A stretch of DNA of 64,000 nt from Symbiodinium natans. Its lineage: Eukaryota > Sar > Dinophyceae > Suessiales > Symbiodiniaceae. Made by a program: the position numbers and the translations under genes. A model generated the notes under the pieces. That model was not told the DNA's origin and searched no databases. It saw only the letters and a program-made list of their open reading frames with translations. The stretch spans positions 583,501-647,500 of the forward strand of contig CAJNDS010002135.1 of assembly GCA_905221605.1 (NCBI GenBank), written 5' to 3'. Shown piece by piece: positions 18,901 through 29,511 of this stretch; the first letter of the stretch is position 1; each line of letters begins with the position of its first letter.

Positions 18901-19514
18901 CTTCCGCGAAGAGGACATGACGCGTGTCGAAGGCCATGCGGAGAAGTGAACTTTTGACTAGGTACTTGTACCGGTTTAGGGTTTAGGGATGTTCAGGGTT
19001 TAGGGTTTCGGGTTTAGGGTTTAGGGTTTTCAGGTTTGAGGTTTAGGGTTTTCAGGTTTCAGGGTTTCCCTACCGATTCAGAAGACTGGTTCCGAATCTT
19101 TTTTGGAGGATTGGCAGGTATGCCTAGCTAGTCTTGAACATCATTCTGGCTGGTATCAATCTCTGGGCCTTGGACCGGACAATTCAGGGCTTTTAATTTT
19201 CGGGTGTTGTTTAGAATGTTCCCTCTATCAGAAAGTCTTGAAATGCGTGTAGAATGTGGGGCCACCAAGTGTGGGAACCATTAATCCAGCCCGAAGCCAA
19301 ACGCCCCCCCCCCCCCCCCCACCCCAGCACCCAATCTATGCCAGTGGGGGCTACGGCGAGCTAGGTTTAGGGTTTAGGGCTTAGGGCAATGACTGACGAG
19401 AGAGTTGCTGTTCGGCCGGGAGGGATGAGCCTGCGGCCAGACATGGTACTTTCTTGCAAGTGGACGGCGAGAACTTGACACGCAGAAGCCACTGCCAGGC
19501 TTGCCTCTTCTTGG
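15969..19514. repeat. Telomere-type mosaic with short unique islands
   Basis: Arrays in both orientations, including CCCTAAA at 16670-16740 and 18134-18262, TTTAGGG-type at 16440-16490, 16960-17030 and 18350-18415, and a CCCAAGA variant run at 17395-17440. C-runs lie at 16860 and 19303. Islands of 60-200 bases look unique. The most coding-like is listed at 16360. No complete gene is visible. Confidence 0.8.
16360..16440 (+). other. Exon-like coding island
   Basis: Twenty-seven open codons with a KVVVDAIDGVANKCQ opening and strong protein-like composition, between CCCTAAA-type sequence upstream and TTTAGGG array directly downstream. Possibly one exon of a larger gene. Confidence 0.35.
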
Positions 19515-19630
19515 AGGTTCATGGTACTTCTTAACCAAATGTAGCTGCATAACCATCTTTGGGGACTTAAGGGGCTTATAAGTGGGTAATAAGTACAGTA
19601 GCAATTGGTTAATAAGTACGATGAACCTCC
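19515..19630. repeat. Imperfect palindrome with divergent ATGs
   Basis: GGAGGTTCATGGTACTTCTT at 19515 and its near-complement ending GTACGATGAACCTCC at 19630 form arms of about 25 bp (two mismatches) around a 65 bp centre. Each arm contains an ATGAACCTCC start pointing outward. Confidence 0.6.
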
Positions 19631-20018
19631 GAGTGCAGCAAAATGCTGCCGCGAGTGAGGGGCCTGCAGGCAAGGCAAATGACCCAGGCCCGGAGGACGA
19701 GGCAGATGCGGAGGATGCAGAGTTTGCAAAAACTCACTCAGAGTCCAGTTATGTAAGGAGTAGCTCTTTTTCTCTATGTCTCTTTATCTTTCTCTTGCTG
19801 TTGCTCTTTCTCTTTCTCTTGCACTTTCTCTTTTTTTCTCTTGTATATGTATACGCACACACGTGCATACTTCTTGTCGAAGTCGTTACGTTAACGAGGG
19901 TCCGGATTTACCATTGTTCAAGATGTCCAGTGGAAGTAATCCCAAGGTTCCCGCATCCTCCCCTCCAAAGCTTCCCCGGGTACCTCCCCCACTTGAGCCT
20001 AAACCTGAATGGGTGTAG
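19621..20018 (+). CDS. Short two-exon gene, unknown product
   Basis: Exon 1 19621-19752 starts at the ATG in the palindrome arm and encodes 44 residues, mainly Ala/Glu/Asp-rich (ending AKTHSESSY). A GTAAGG donor at 19753 and a long CT-rich tract lead to TTCAAG ending at 19922. Exon 2 19923-20018 encodes 31 residues, Pro/Lys-rich, and ends in TAG. Both junctions are phase 0, so the joined product is 75 residues. The acidic then proline-rich composition suggests a disordered protein or a gene fragment. Reading straight through the intron gives an implausible poly-Leu/Phe stretch. No family is recognised. Confidence 0.4.
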
Positions 20019-20867
20019 GGTTGGGTCCTAAACATTGAACCCTAAACCCTCTTGGACCCTCCTCCTGGAAAAACCTTAAGGTTTCGATCCGTCAGGCGAT
20101 GGGCTTACCCGTCGCGTGCGCAATACGCCACAGCCTCACGCGCGATTTGACAGGGTTTAGGGGGCTTTCCCCTAAAATCCTGAACCCAGGAGTTCGGGTT
20201 TAGTCAGTTCCCAGTTGCATGTGGGGTGCGACATGCGAATTGAGAGGCACTTGCTGCTAAACTGTCGGTCATCGAGGTAGAGGCGTTTTTTTTGGTTTGT
20301 CAGGGCCTAGGGGGTTTAAGCTTCAGCGAGTGGAGGGTTCACGGGTTGAGGTTTTCACGTTCACAGTAAAAGTGTGTGTATGTGTGTGCATTCTTGTTCT
20401 TTTTGTGTGTGTGTGTGTAGGAGCTCAGTTTAGGCCTTGGTTGAGGGTGCTTGGGTCTGGGGCTTTGATGTGCAGGGAGTGCAGGGAGTGCAGGTCCCTT
20501 GCTCGGATGTTGCTATGGCTCTGTCACTTGAAGTCTGGGGCCCAAGATCGTTTTTTTTTTGAACGAGAGTTTAGGGTTTAGGGTTTAGGGTCATGTAGGG
20601 TTTCGGGTTTGGGGGTTAGGGTTCAGGTTTGAGGGTTTAGGGTTTAGGCGGCAAGGGCAGAGATGTTCGTACGCAGGTATCCGTTGGGAACAAGACTCCG
20701 CAGACTTGCAGCCGGACATGAAGCCCCCCCTCCGCACATGGCCAGAGAACTAATTGCGCTGGCCCTTTTATGCACCGCTGGAACGAGAGCAGGGTTTAGG
20801 GTTTGGGGTTTAGGGTTTAGGGTTTAGGGTTTAGGGTTTAGGGTTTAGGGTTTAGGGTTTAGGGCAC

Positions 20868-20954
20868 TCCACACGGCCGCCTCCGGCAGAGTCGGCCGCG
20901 GCGCAGCTCCGCGAGCTCGTCGCGTCGCTCTGCCACTTCGCATGCTCTGCCAAT
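20868..20954 (+). other. Exon-like coding island
   Basis: Twenty-nine open GC-rich codons containing AESAAAQLRELVASLCHF, an amphipathic helix pattern, between a TTTAGGG array and a CCCTAAA array. Function unknown. Confidence 0.4.
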
Positions 20955-22076
20955 CTACAACCTCCTAAGCCTTAAACCCTAAACCCTAAACCCTAAACCC
21001 CAAACCCGAAACCCTAAACCCTAAACCCTAAACCCTAAGCCCTAAACCCTAAATCCTGAAGCATCCTCAGCTCAACCTTCAACCCCAACCCCCCCCCCCC
21101 CAACCCAAACTAGGTTGGCTTTGGGGACATTTTTGGGTTTAGGGTGTGGGGTTTAGGGCTTTTTGGGTTTTGTGCGTTCATAGCGGGCCCTGTTCTCAGA
21201 GGGTTTAGAAAGGCCAACCCAGCTAAACCCGTAGCTTGGTCACCCGTATACTAGCAGTCCTTTGTAGGGATTGTAATAGCCCCGACTTACCCGAAGCCCT
21301 ACCCCCCCCCCCCCCCCCCAAACCCTAAGCCCTAAACCCCAAACTCTAAACCCTAAACCCTATCATCATCCCGATTAAGGACTGTTGGTATAAGGGGGAA
21401 CATGCCAGCGCGGCAAGAATTCTTGAGGGATCCGACCGGCCCCAGACAAGCCCCAAAGAATCCTAAGCTCTAAACCTGAGGTTGGACATTTAGGGTTCAG
21501 GGTTCAGGGTTTGGGGTTTAGGGTTTAGAGTTTAGGGTTTAGGGGTTAGGGTTTTGGGGTAAGTCGGAAAAGGATCCCCCGCAAGAGAACCGAGGCTGAG
21601 GCAGAGGTACGGCTATCCGGCCGGCAGCCGCAAGAAGAAGAAGCGCCTTGGGCCGAATGCTGCTGCGGTTCGGGATCTAGGGTTTAGTTTTTGTACGGTT
21701 TGGGGTTTGGGGTCTAGGGTTTAGGGTTAGGGTTTAAGGTTTGGGGTTTAGGGTTTGGGGTTTAGGGTTGAGGGTTTCGGGTTTGGAGTTTAGGGTTTTG
21801 GGAGTCTGGGGTTTGGGGTTTAGTGTTGGGGGTACCCGTAAGAGGGCCCATAAATGGTTTTTGGTGCATTGCATCGAACCTGCATTGCCCGACTGCTGCC
21901 TCTTGATCTGGAATTTCAGGAGTCAAAAGCAGACTTTACACTAAAGTGAGGGAACATCTTAGCCGCCAAGCCATCGGCAGGACCTGCGGCTTACGCACTT
22001 GACAAGGCCCAGACCCAAAACCCTAAACCTAAAACCCAAAGCATAGCTAAGCCCTGAGCCCTTGCTTTGTGCGACG

Positions 22077-22267
22077 CCCGAAGCCCCAAAGCCCCAAAGC
22101 CCCAAAGCCCCAAAGCCCCAAAGCCCCGAAGCCCCGAAGCCCCAAAGCCACCCCCAAAGCCCCAAACCCCCAAACCCCCAAACCCCCAAACCCCCAAACC
22201 CCCAAACCCCCAAACCCCCAAACCCCCAAACCCCCAAACCCCCAAACCCCCAAACCCCCAACCCTAA
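22077..22267. repeat. CCCCAAAG and CCCCCAAA octamer arrays
   Basis: An 8-base repeat, first CCCCAAAG (about 22077-22165) then CCCCCAAA (to 22262), adjoining ordinary CCCTAAA. All six frames stay open because the unit has no stop, which explains several spurious ORFs here. Confidence 0.9.
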
Positions 22268-22364
22268 ACCCCAAAATCTAAACCCTAAACCCTAAACCCT
22301 AAACCCTAAACCCTAAACCCTAAACCCTAAACCATAAACCATAAACCCTAAACCCAGGTGGGGC

Positions 22365-22442
22365 ATTCCGGTGGTTTTCAGCCCCGAGCCTCCACAGTTC
22401 TATGGCCCGACGGCGAGCCATTCGGCTGGCATGCCTTTTTGG
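22365..22442 (+). other. Exon-like coding island
   Basis: Twenty-six open codons beginning IPVVFSPEPPQFYGP after a CCCAG acceptor-like site. TTTAGGG-type repeat follows. Function unknown. Confidence 0.35.
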
Positions 22443-22996
22443 GGTTTAGGGTTTTGGGTGTTTAGGGTTTAGGGTTGAGGGTGTTTGGGGTTTAGGGTTT
22501 AGGGTTTGTAGCATTTAAGGTTTTTAGTGTTTATAGGAATTTAGTGTTTATAGGGTTTGCAGGAGTTAGGGTTTAGGGATTTTGGTTTGTAGGGTTTATA
22601 GGGCTGGTAGGGTTTGCAGGGTGTAGGGTAGAGGGTTTAGGGTTTAGGGTTCAGAGGGTTCAGGGTGTACTGGGTTGAGGGTTGGGGGTTCAGGGTTTAG
22701 GGTTTAGGGTTCAGAGGGTCCAGGGTGTAGGGTTTACAGGGTTCAAGGGTTTATAGGATTCCAAAGTGGGTTTATAGGGTCTAGGGTCTATAGGGCTCAG
22801 GGTTTATAGGATTTAGGTTTGTAGGGCTTACGTGGATCTAGCCCTATCAAGTACATTCTTGCAAGCCTGACCCCATGCACACAGAATCCGGAGTACACCC
22901 TGCCACTTTATTCTGTTGGATTGGAGTTTGCAGGTATTGCCCGACACTTTCTGGCCTCTGTCATCTTGCTTTTTGCAACAATTGGTGCTTTCGACG

Positions 22997-23219
22997 ATGT
23001 TTGGACCTCCACGTGGCGTTCGTGAGGCGAAAGCTTTGGACAGCCAGCTCGCTAAAGCCTGGCGCCACTTTGAGCTTTCCTGGAGGCTGAACGCCTTCAT
23101 GCTGGCGGCCTGGAAAGTTTCAGCAACAAGAATATGCCGTCTACGCTTTTGACAACCTCGCCCGGCTCGAGAGTGAGTTCGAGGAGAAGTTTGGAGAGGG
23201 GCCTCCGGATGATGTCTGA
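22997..23219 (+). pseudogene. Frameshifted short gene or gene remnant
   Basis: From the ATG at 22997 the frame reads MFGPPRGVREAKALDSQLAK onward to AAWKV. The protein-like reading then moves to another frame near 23115 and continues QQQEYAVYAFDNLARLESEF to a TGA at 23217-23219. A single-base difference would account for the change. Both halves are charged, helical and without repeat-derived composition. It may be a decayed gene, an assembly indel or the product of an unrecognised tiny intron. No family is recognised. Confidence 0.4.
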
Positions 23220-24962
23220 CGAGTCGGTGCAACGCCGCACCGCACGCTTTCAGGGGCTCACAATTTCGGATTTTGCCGGCTGCCGGATGGACCCTAAACC
23301 CTAAACGGGTTAGGGTTTAGGGTTTAGGGTTTAGGATTTAGACTTTAGGGTTTAGGGTTCGGGTTTCGGGTTTCGGGTTTCGTGTTTCGGGTTTTGGGCT
23401 TAGGGTTTCGGGCTTAAAACCGAACCCCGTACCCACCCCCTAGCCCCCAAAAGGACCCATACCCATACTCTGCAGTCCTTACAGTGCTTGAAACCAAATC
23501 CTCACAGCATGATGCGCCAAGGGCCTTCTACTCGTTGGTTGTTCGGTGGTACCCCTAAACCCTAAACCCTAAACCCTAGACCCTAGACCCTAAACCCTAA
23601 AACCTAAACCCTAAACCCTAAACCCTAAACCTAAACCCTAAACCCTAAACCCCAAACTTTTTGGTGATGGGTTCCCTTTTTAAGTAACCAACCCAAAGGG
23701 TGCCTTTTTGGTTATTGAGCTACCAAGACTATTTGCTGAACAACCACCAAAAAAGACGAATAACAACACCCTTACAAGGAAGAGTGTTTTTGTTTTTTTG
23801 GGGTTCTTAAGCAAATAGCAGCTTAGGTTGAGGACTGCGGAGGAGCCTGACAAATGCGTATACAGTACTATACCCCACGTTGGCCCAGAGTATATGTTAC
23901 ATTTCTCTGGGTCCTAGCCCCTTAGCCTCCAGATTTAGGGTTGAGGCTTGTGGGAGGCGCCTAGGGGTGTAGGGTGACACCCTGTTTGGTTTAGAGTGAC
24001 GACCCCAATCTAACTACACAGACCCTAAACCTTAAACCCTAAACCCTAAACCCTAGGTTAGCTGCCAGACTTCCCCTAAAGCCCCCAAATTTAGGGTCTT
24101 CCGGGTTTAGGGTTTCGGGCTTCGGGTATAGGGTCTAGAGTCAAGGGTTTGGGGTTTAGGGTTTAGGGTTTAAGTTTAGGGTTTAGGGTTCAGCCTCAAC
24201 CCCAGTTTCAGAAGAGCTTCTCCTCTGAGGTCAGGCCCCCAAAGGAAGGAAGACGTGCGCCGGTCCCCGAGCTGTCCCAAATGAGGGTCTAAAGGAAGGC
24301 TTAGGGTTTGGAGGTTGGGGTTTAGGGTTTGGGGTTTAGGGTTTAGGGTTTGGGGTTTGGGGTTTAGGGTTTAGGGTTTAGGGTTTAGGGTTTAGGGTCA
24401 GGATCCAGGGCTTAGGGTTTAGGGTTTAGGGTTTAGGGTTTAGGGTTTAGGGTGCTTATGGCACGGACTCTTGGAGCCTGAGAAAGTTTCGGGTTTTGGG
24501 CTATAGGGCTTAGGCTTAGGGGTTTAGGGGCCATTTTGGGGTGACTTAGGAAAAAAAGGCAGTGTATGTGTGAGGTCTATACAGAATATGTGTGTTGACT
24601 ATTCTGAAAAGGGCTTTTTAGGGTAGTAGGAACCCTGACCCTGACCCTGAACCCTAAACCCTAAACCCTAAACCCTAAACCCTAAACCCTAAACCCTAAA
24701 CCCTAAACCCTAAACCCTAAACCCTAAACCCTGAACCCTAAGCCCTAAACCCTAAACCCTGAACCCTGAACCCTAAACCCGAAACCCGATCCCCTAAACC
24801 CTAAACCCTAAACCCAGGGGCCTTCGCAGGGGTCACTCGGGTTACAGTATCCTAATAGACTCGGGGTCCGCGACGTCCCTACGTGCTTTTGCTTCTCAGG
24901 TTTAAGGTTTAGGGTTTCGGTTTTGGGTTTAGGGTTTTGGCTTCAGGGTTTAGGGTTAAGGG
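23220..24962. repeat. Telomere-type mosaic
   Basis: TTTAGGG arrays at 23308-23410, 24105-24190, 24300-24395 and 24410-24452, and CCCTAAA at 23550-23650 and 24650-24810. A possible weak fold-back repeat lies at about 23655-23753 (CTTTTTGGTG ends). One exon-like island is listed at 24206. Confidence 0.8.
24206..24286 (+). other. Exon-like coding island
   Basis: Twenty-seven open codons with FQKSFSSEVRPPKEGRR near the start, directly after CCCCAG and before GTCT. Flanked by TTTAGGG arrays. Function unknown. Confidence 0.35.
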
Positions 24963-25241
24963 TTGTGCTACAGGCTCAGGTTTTTGCATGGAGCATTCAA
25001 CGAAGTCCTGCCCATTCTGAGTCGCAAGGTGAAGTCATACGCGCATCTGATTGCCAGTGACCAGGGCACGGGCTTGAACAAGGCGTGGAAGACTTTACGG
25101 ATACAGGCCGCAACAGCCCCACTCCAAGGCACACTTTTCCCCGGTTGTTCGTCTGAAGACGAGAAAGCAGTCGGTTCGCTTGCCCTTCAGACTCTGAAGA
25201 GACAAAGCAGAGCAATAGTTTGGGGTTTCATTCGGGTTTAG
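24963..25241 (+). CDS. Possible gene fragment, unknown
   Basis: An open frame of 92 codons has protein-like central sequence (FNEVLPILSRKVKSYAHLIA and then SSEDEKAVGSLALQTLKR). There is no ATG at its beginning, and its ends merge into degenerate TTTAGGG-type repeat, so it is more likely an exon than a whole gene. No domain is recognised. Confidence 0.35.
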   Translation: MCYRLRFLHGAFNEVLPILSRKVKSYAHLIASDQGTGLNKAWKTLRIQAATAPLQGTLFPGCSSEDEKAVGSLALQTLKRQSRAIVWGFIRV

Positions 25242-26569
25242 GGCTTCTGTTTAGGGGAAGCTGCACCCTGGCTTAGGCTTTGGGCTTGCGGGTTTAGGGC
25301 CTAGTCTTTAGGGGCAAAACCCTAAACCTTTGTAGCCGTTCCAACTAATTAAACTTAACCCTGAACCCTGTCTTCACCAGGTTTAGAGTTCAGGGTATCG
25401 GGTTTTCGGGTTAGCGAACTTCTCGCAATCGGGGGGCCCTCCTTGCCCGCTTAGGGTTTTCGGGTTTTCGGGTTTTCGGGTTTTCGGGTTTTCGGGTTTT
25501 CGGGTTTTCGGGTTTTCGGGTTTTCGGGTTTTCGGGTTTTCGGGTTTTGTTGGTGTGGTTTTTGGGTCTGCGGGTTGTGAGGGTTTTGGGAATTTGGGGG
25601 TTTGAGGGATTTGGGGTTTTGGGATTTAGGGTTTGGCGACTTTAGGGTTGAGCCTGAGGACACGAGCTACGGCACCTTCTGCCCAGCTGCCGGGGGCGCC
25701 CAGAGTTCATTTCTTGCCAACCTGCGGCCCTAAACCCTAAACCCTAAACCCTAAACCCTAAACCCTAAACCCTAAACCCTAAACCCTAAACCCTAAACCC
25801 TAAACCCTAAACCCTAAGCCCTAAACCCTCAGGGGTTAGGGTTTGGGCGTGCCTGAGGTTTAGGGTTGAGGGCTTAGGGGAACCCTGCATGCGGTATAGT
25901 TGCTCTCCGGCGCGGGCTTGCTGAGATTCTCCATGTAGGGTTCTTAACGTGAAGAAACCCCAAAAACCCTGAATGGGTTCAGGGTTTAGGGTAGGGTTTA
26001 GGGTTTAGGGTTTAGGGTTTAGGGTTTAGGGTTTAGGGTTTAGGGTTTAGGGTTTAGGGTTTGGGGTTTGGGGTTTGGGGTTTGGGGTTTGGGGTTTAGG
26101 GTGCATCTCCCTGTGATCTTTTTGCGTGGAGTGGTCGGCCATGGTTTTGGTGTTGACAAGTCGTACACCTTACAAAAGACGGGTTGACCACTTTTCGAGG
26201 GCTCTGGAGCACTATGCTTTAGTAACTTCACTTCTAGGTTTAGGGTTTAGGGTTCAGGGTTCAGGGTTCAGGGTTTGGAGTTGTTTTTTGGGTTTTGGGT
26301 TCCGATTGTAGCTACTTGATTTTTTTCCTCCGGGGTCTGCTTCACTGTAGGGTTAAGAGGGCTTGTTTCGCGTGTGCATGCACGCCACGTGTGCGCTTGA
26401 GGGCCGGAGGTTTCGGGATCAGGGTGTGTATGCAGAAACAACATGCGGTTTAGGGTGTAGGGTTTAGGGAAATGCAAGAAGTACAGATGAATATATGTAC
26501 ACTTGTGTTGAGCACCATTAAAGGCACCAGTGCCACGTAGCCACGGACCGCCCAGTAGAGCCAGTCGCC
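25242..26569. repeat. Telomere-type and variant arrays
   Basis: GGGTTTTC octamer array at 25453-25549, CCCTAAA at 25732-25828, TTTAGGG at 25985-26060 followed by TTTGGGG at 26060-26095, and unique spacers. The minus-strand ORFs at 25451-25663 and 26040-26231 are repeat-derived in part and are not called. Confidence 0.8.
25650..25727 (+). other. Exon-like coding island
   Basis: Twenty-six open codons reading EPEDTSYGTFCPAAGG and onward, ending just before a CCCTAAA array. Function unknown. Confidence 0.4.
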
Positions 26570-26833
26570 ATGCAGCTCCTCCACGCTTGGCTGTGGGGCT
26601 TTCTGGCCATGTTGGTCATGAAGGCCGTGAGCGCCGTCAAGGACCCGGACGAGCAGCCTTTGGCAAGCCTGCTGGAGCGGAGTGAAGAGGAGCCTCCTCC
26701 ACCGGAGGCGCCTGTGGTGGAGGTGCCGATGAATGGAGGCGCCACTGGCGGCTCCAATGGAGGCAGTGGAGCCCGCAGAGCCTACAGTGGCACCAGTGCC
26801 GTCGGGTGGTACTCCGAAATGTCCAGACCCTAA
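26570..26833 (+). CDS. Signal-peptide exon or short secreted protein
   Basis: The ATG at 26570 has a GCC before it and opens a typical secretion signal (MQLLHAWLWGFLAMLVMKAV). An acidic, Pro-rich and then Gly/Ser-rich segment follows (PPPPEAPVVEVPMNGGATGG). The stop at 26831 lies where degenerate CCCTAAA sequence begins, so the C-terminus may be artificial, and this may be the first exon of a longer secreted or membrane protein. No catalytic motif is visible. Confidence 0.4.
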   Translation: MQLLHAWLWGFLAMLVMKAVSAVKDPDEQPLASLLERSEEEPPPPEAPVVEVPMNGGATGGSNGGSGARRAYSGTSAVGWYSEMSRP

Positions 26834-27834
26834 GCCTATACCCTAAAGCCTAGGACCTAGACCCCATACCCTAAAGCCGTCCATCCTAGCCCAAGACCTT
26901 TAAGGCCCCAACACCCTGAAGCAAAAACCCCCAATCACTCTCCGGCCCAAAAACGGCCAAAGCCCTCATGCCCCTACACCTCTAAACCCCCAAACCCCTC
27001 AAACCCTAAACCCCTAAAACCCTAAACCCCTAAACCCCTAAACCCTAAACCCCTAAAACCCTAAACCCTAAACCCCTAAGCCCCTAAACCCCTAAACCTC
27101 TAAACCCCTAAACCCCTAAGCCCCTAAAACCCTAAACCCCAAACCCTAAACCCTAAACCCTAAACCCTAAACCCTAAACCCCACGCCCCAAAACCCGAAA
27201 GCCTGCGAGGCCGGTGCCCAAGGCTTCGCCCTGGCGGCGGCGGCTTTGCGGCCGGGGGCCTTGGGGCGCATGCAGATTTTTAGACATGCTTTTTTGGTTT
27301 TTGTTTTTGGGGTTTAGGGTTTAGGGTTTAGGGTTTAGGGTTTAGGGTTTAGGGTTTAGGGTTTAGGGTTCGTAAGGGAGGGGGTTCAAGGGGGGGTGGG
27401 CAACCCAAATTCCCTAACGCTCCCCACTACTCCCTAAGGCTCCCGAAGGTTTCCGAAGGTTCCCTAGGTACCCTAAACCCAAGCCCTAAGCCCTAAGCCC
27501 TAAGCCCTAAACCCTAAACCCTAAACCCTAAACCCTAAGCCCTAAACCCTAAACCCTAAACCCTAAACCCTAAACCCTAAACCCTAAACCCTAAACCCCC
27601 CCCCCCCCCCCCCCCCCCTAAACCCCCCTCTCTATAAGGACTCCAAATAAACCCCAAACCCTAAAGCCGTACATCCCAACCCGAAACGCCAAAACCCTAG
27701 ACCCCACACGCCCCGAACCCCAAACGCTACAAACCCTGCAAAGCCTACAGACCCTACAGACCCTACAAACCCTACAAACCCTACAAACCCCTACAAACCC
27801 CTACAAACCCCTACAAACCCTACGGGCTGGGTTT
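26834..27834. repeat. CCCCTAAA and CCCTAAA arrays
   Basis: CCCCTAAA octamers dominate at 26985-27130, CCCTAAA at 27135-27185, TTTAGGG at 27310-27370 and CCCTAAA at 27480-27598. A run of 21 C and a CTACAAACC-type repeat follow at 27720-27825. One exon-like island lies at 27201. Confidence 0.85.
27201..27275 (+). other. Exon-like coding island
   Basis: Twenty-five open codons, Ala/Gly-rich (ACEAGAQGFALAAAALRPGA), ending CAG, between CCCTAAA upstream and TTTAGGG downstream. High GC. Function unknown. Confidence 0.3.
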
Positions 27835-28030
27835 TTTTTCTTATGCTATGCGCTTTTTTTCTTATTCTCTGTGTGTCCCGGAAGCCGTCCCGATCCCTTA
27901 TGCTGCACCGTTTCCTTTTTTATGCTCCGGAGTCCCTTGGTTATGCTACCACTTCTCTTGTTATCCTCACCGGTTTTTTCTTTATGCTGACCTGTCCTTT
28001 TTTTATGCTGATCCGTCCTCCTGTTATGCC
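27835..28030 (+). repeat. TTATGCT-rich array, left border of the 24.8 kb block
   Basis: About six copies of a TTTTTATGCT or CTTATGCT motif spaced 20-40 bases apart, interleaved with CCGTCC/CCGGAG words. The reverse complement of the same motif forms an array at 52450-52612. The two arrays are inverted and bracket the gene-rich block. Confidence 0.6.
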
Positions 28031-28035
28031 CACCC

Positions 28036-28255
28036 ATCCCCCCCCCCCCCCCCCGTTCCCCCCTCCTGCAGTCCCCCCCGCCCCCCCCCATCCCCCCCCC
28101 AGCCCCCCCCCCCCCCCCCCCCATCCCCCGCAGGACCTATTTTTTTTGCGCTGATCCGTCCACCCCCCCCAATCCCCCCCTCAACCCAAAGTCCCCCCCC
28201 CTCCCCTTCCCCCCCCCAACCCCCCCCATCCCTCCCCACCCCCTCCACGTTTACA
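28036..28255 (+). repeat. C-rich homopolymer tract
   Basis: Runs of 7-18 C separated by short words such as CATCC and AGTCC. Its apparent Pro-rich and Gly-rich ORFs on both strands are composition artefacts. Confidence 0.85.
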
Positions 28256-28651
28256 ACCGCTTCCCATCGAGGCATCCCTGCCCCCTCCGAGCTTTATACA
28301 GTTACACAGTTATGTTAGGCGACGGCATCGTCAAAGCGCAAGCAACCCGAATCTGCAAACTTGATAAAGCTTTCAACTTTCGAGCTGAACCCTGAACTCA
28401 TAAACTTGATCCCATCAGGTCAGCGGGCCAGTGCTCTGTGGTGATGTCGTTAGAGGGTTCAGGGTTAGGGGCCAGGGTAAAGTAGGTTGAGAGATGAATA
28501 GAAATTGTGGTTTCTGTCAAGGTTACATGAAAGTCTAAGCAACAGAAACGAAGAGGTATATAAACTCAGCACGATAGCACTCGAAAGAAATTTGGGAAAT
28601 CGCAGCGTAGATGCACGAAAGCGGCCGGAAGTTTCGGCTCACGCATAAAAG

Positions 28652-29245
28652 ATGACGCGTAGTAAATGCGCGTGGTGCGGTAAATGGGGGAAAGATCGAT
28701 GCACCTGCAACCGCACACCACTAGTAGATTTTGCACAGAGCGAGTGTCCCAAGTCTGGTGCAGTGAAGCCGAAGAAGGCTACGAAGGCAACCGCGCAGTT
28801 CGGCAAACCGCAACAAGCTGGGAGATCGTCACTGCAGCCTCTCGCGCAGCCGGGCAAGCCTCGCAAGGCTGCACCTGCACCCCCGGCAGCGCCAAGTGCT
28901 GGCCGCGGCATTCCGGCCGTGAAAGTAGTGGCATCGACCTTGCAGTCCTCCACGGCGACGCCAGGCAAGCACAGCGAAGCTGAGACCCTTCGCCTTAGAG
29001 TGAAACTGGAAGAAACAAAGCTGGCGCGCGTCGAGGCGGAGAAGAGTCTGCAGGAACTCAAGAAAAGGAAGGCCGAGCAGGAACAGGCCGTGCTTGCGCC
29101 ACAGCCTCCTCTTCGTGAGCAGGAGTCAGGCCGGCGGTCGTGGCATCAAAAGAGCTCCTCGCAGCAGAACTGGTGGCGCAACTGGCACGGCCCGCGCCGC
29201 GGCACAGAGTACTGGCACTCGATGAGAAATGACGGCTTAAACTAG
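28652..29245 (+). CDS. Zinc-knuckle and coiled-coil protein, unknown
   Basis: The 197-residue product starts MTRSKCAWCGKWGKDRCTCN. The cysteines at 6, 9, 17 and 19 could bind one zinc ion. An Ala/Pro/Lys-rich disordered segment lies at about 38-108, then a charged heptad-like helix at about 110-150 (around LRVKLEETKLARVEAEKSLQ), and a Trp/Arg/Gln-rich tail near QQNWWRNWHGP. Zinc knuckle plus basic tail suggests nucleic-acid binding. It is the first ORF inside the inverted TTATGCT borders and is on the same strand as the USP and MULE-like genes, so it may belong to that element. An alternative is an unrelated host gene. No close family is recognised. Confidence 0.6.
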   Translation: MTRSKCAWCGKWGKDRCTCNRTPLVDFAQSECPKSGAVKPKKATKATAQFGKPQQAGRSSLQPLAQPGKPRKAAPAPPAAPSAGRGIPAVKVVASTLQSSTATPGKHSEAETLRLRVKLEETKLARVEAEKSLQELKKRKAEQEQAVLAPQPPLREQESGRRSWHQKSSSQQNWWRNWHGPRRGTEYWHSMRNDGLN

Positions 29246-29411
29246 TAGTAGTGTTTCCCCTCTTTGTACAGCAAGTGTGAGCCAAGGGCGCCATTGACAG
29301 AGTTTAAGGTTTATGGTTTAGGGTTGCGCTCTTAGGTTTGAGGGTTTAGGGTTTAAGTTTAGGGTTTAGGGTTTAGGGTTTAGGGTTTAGGGTTTAGGGC
29401 TTAGGTTTAGG

Positions 29412-29511
29412 GCTTAGTCGCTGTTAGCCGAAGCCCTCAGAAGGCTGCTGCACAAGGGTGTGCTTAGTCGCTGTTAGCCGAAGCCCTCAGAAGGCTGCTG
29501 CACAAGGGTGT
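29412..29511. repeat. Perfect 50 bp tandem duplication
   Basis: The 50 bp unit beginning GCTTAGTCGCTGTTAGCC occurs twice in a row without a difference. Diverged flanking sequence (GAGTTTAAGGTTTATG at about 29301 and GAGTTTAACGTCTATG at about 29540) suggests a larger, older duplication around it. Confidence 0.9.

Larger units (their letters stand above)
20019..22996. repeat. Telomere-type mosaic
   Basis: TTTAGGG arrays at 20570-20650, 20795-20865, 21480-21560, 21700-21830 and 22440-22720, and CCCTAAA at 20970-21060 and 22268-22350. A TGTGTG microsatellite lies at 20370-20420, and C-runs at 21088 and 21301. The plus-strand frame 20297-20581 has low-complexity Val/Cys content from the TG repeat and is not called as a gene. 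Confidence 0.8.

Noticed and set aside
20297-20581. 94-codon ORF with Cys/Val stretch
   Set aside because: The central part is the TGTGTG microsatellite; the flanks are TTTAGGG-type repeat.
22047-22295. Several overlapping ORFs on both strands
   Set aside because: They translate the stop-free CCCCAAAG/CCCCCAAA octamer; composition is purely repeat-derived.
27846-28318. Pro-rich and Gly-rich ORFs
   Set aside because: Products of the C homopolymer tract.
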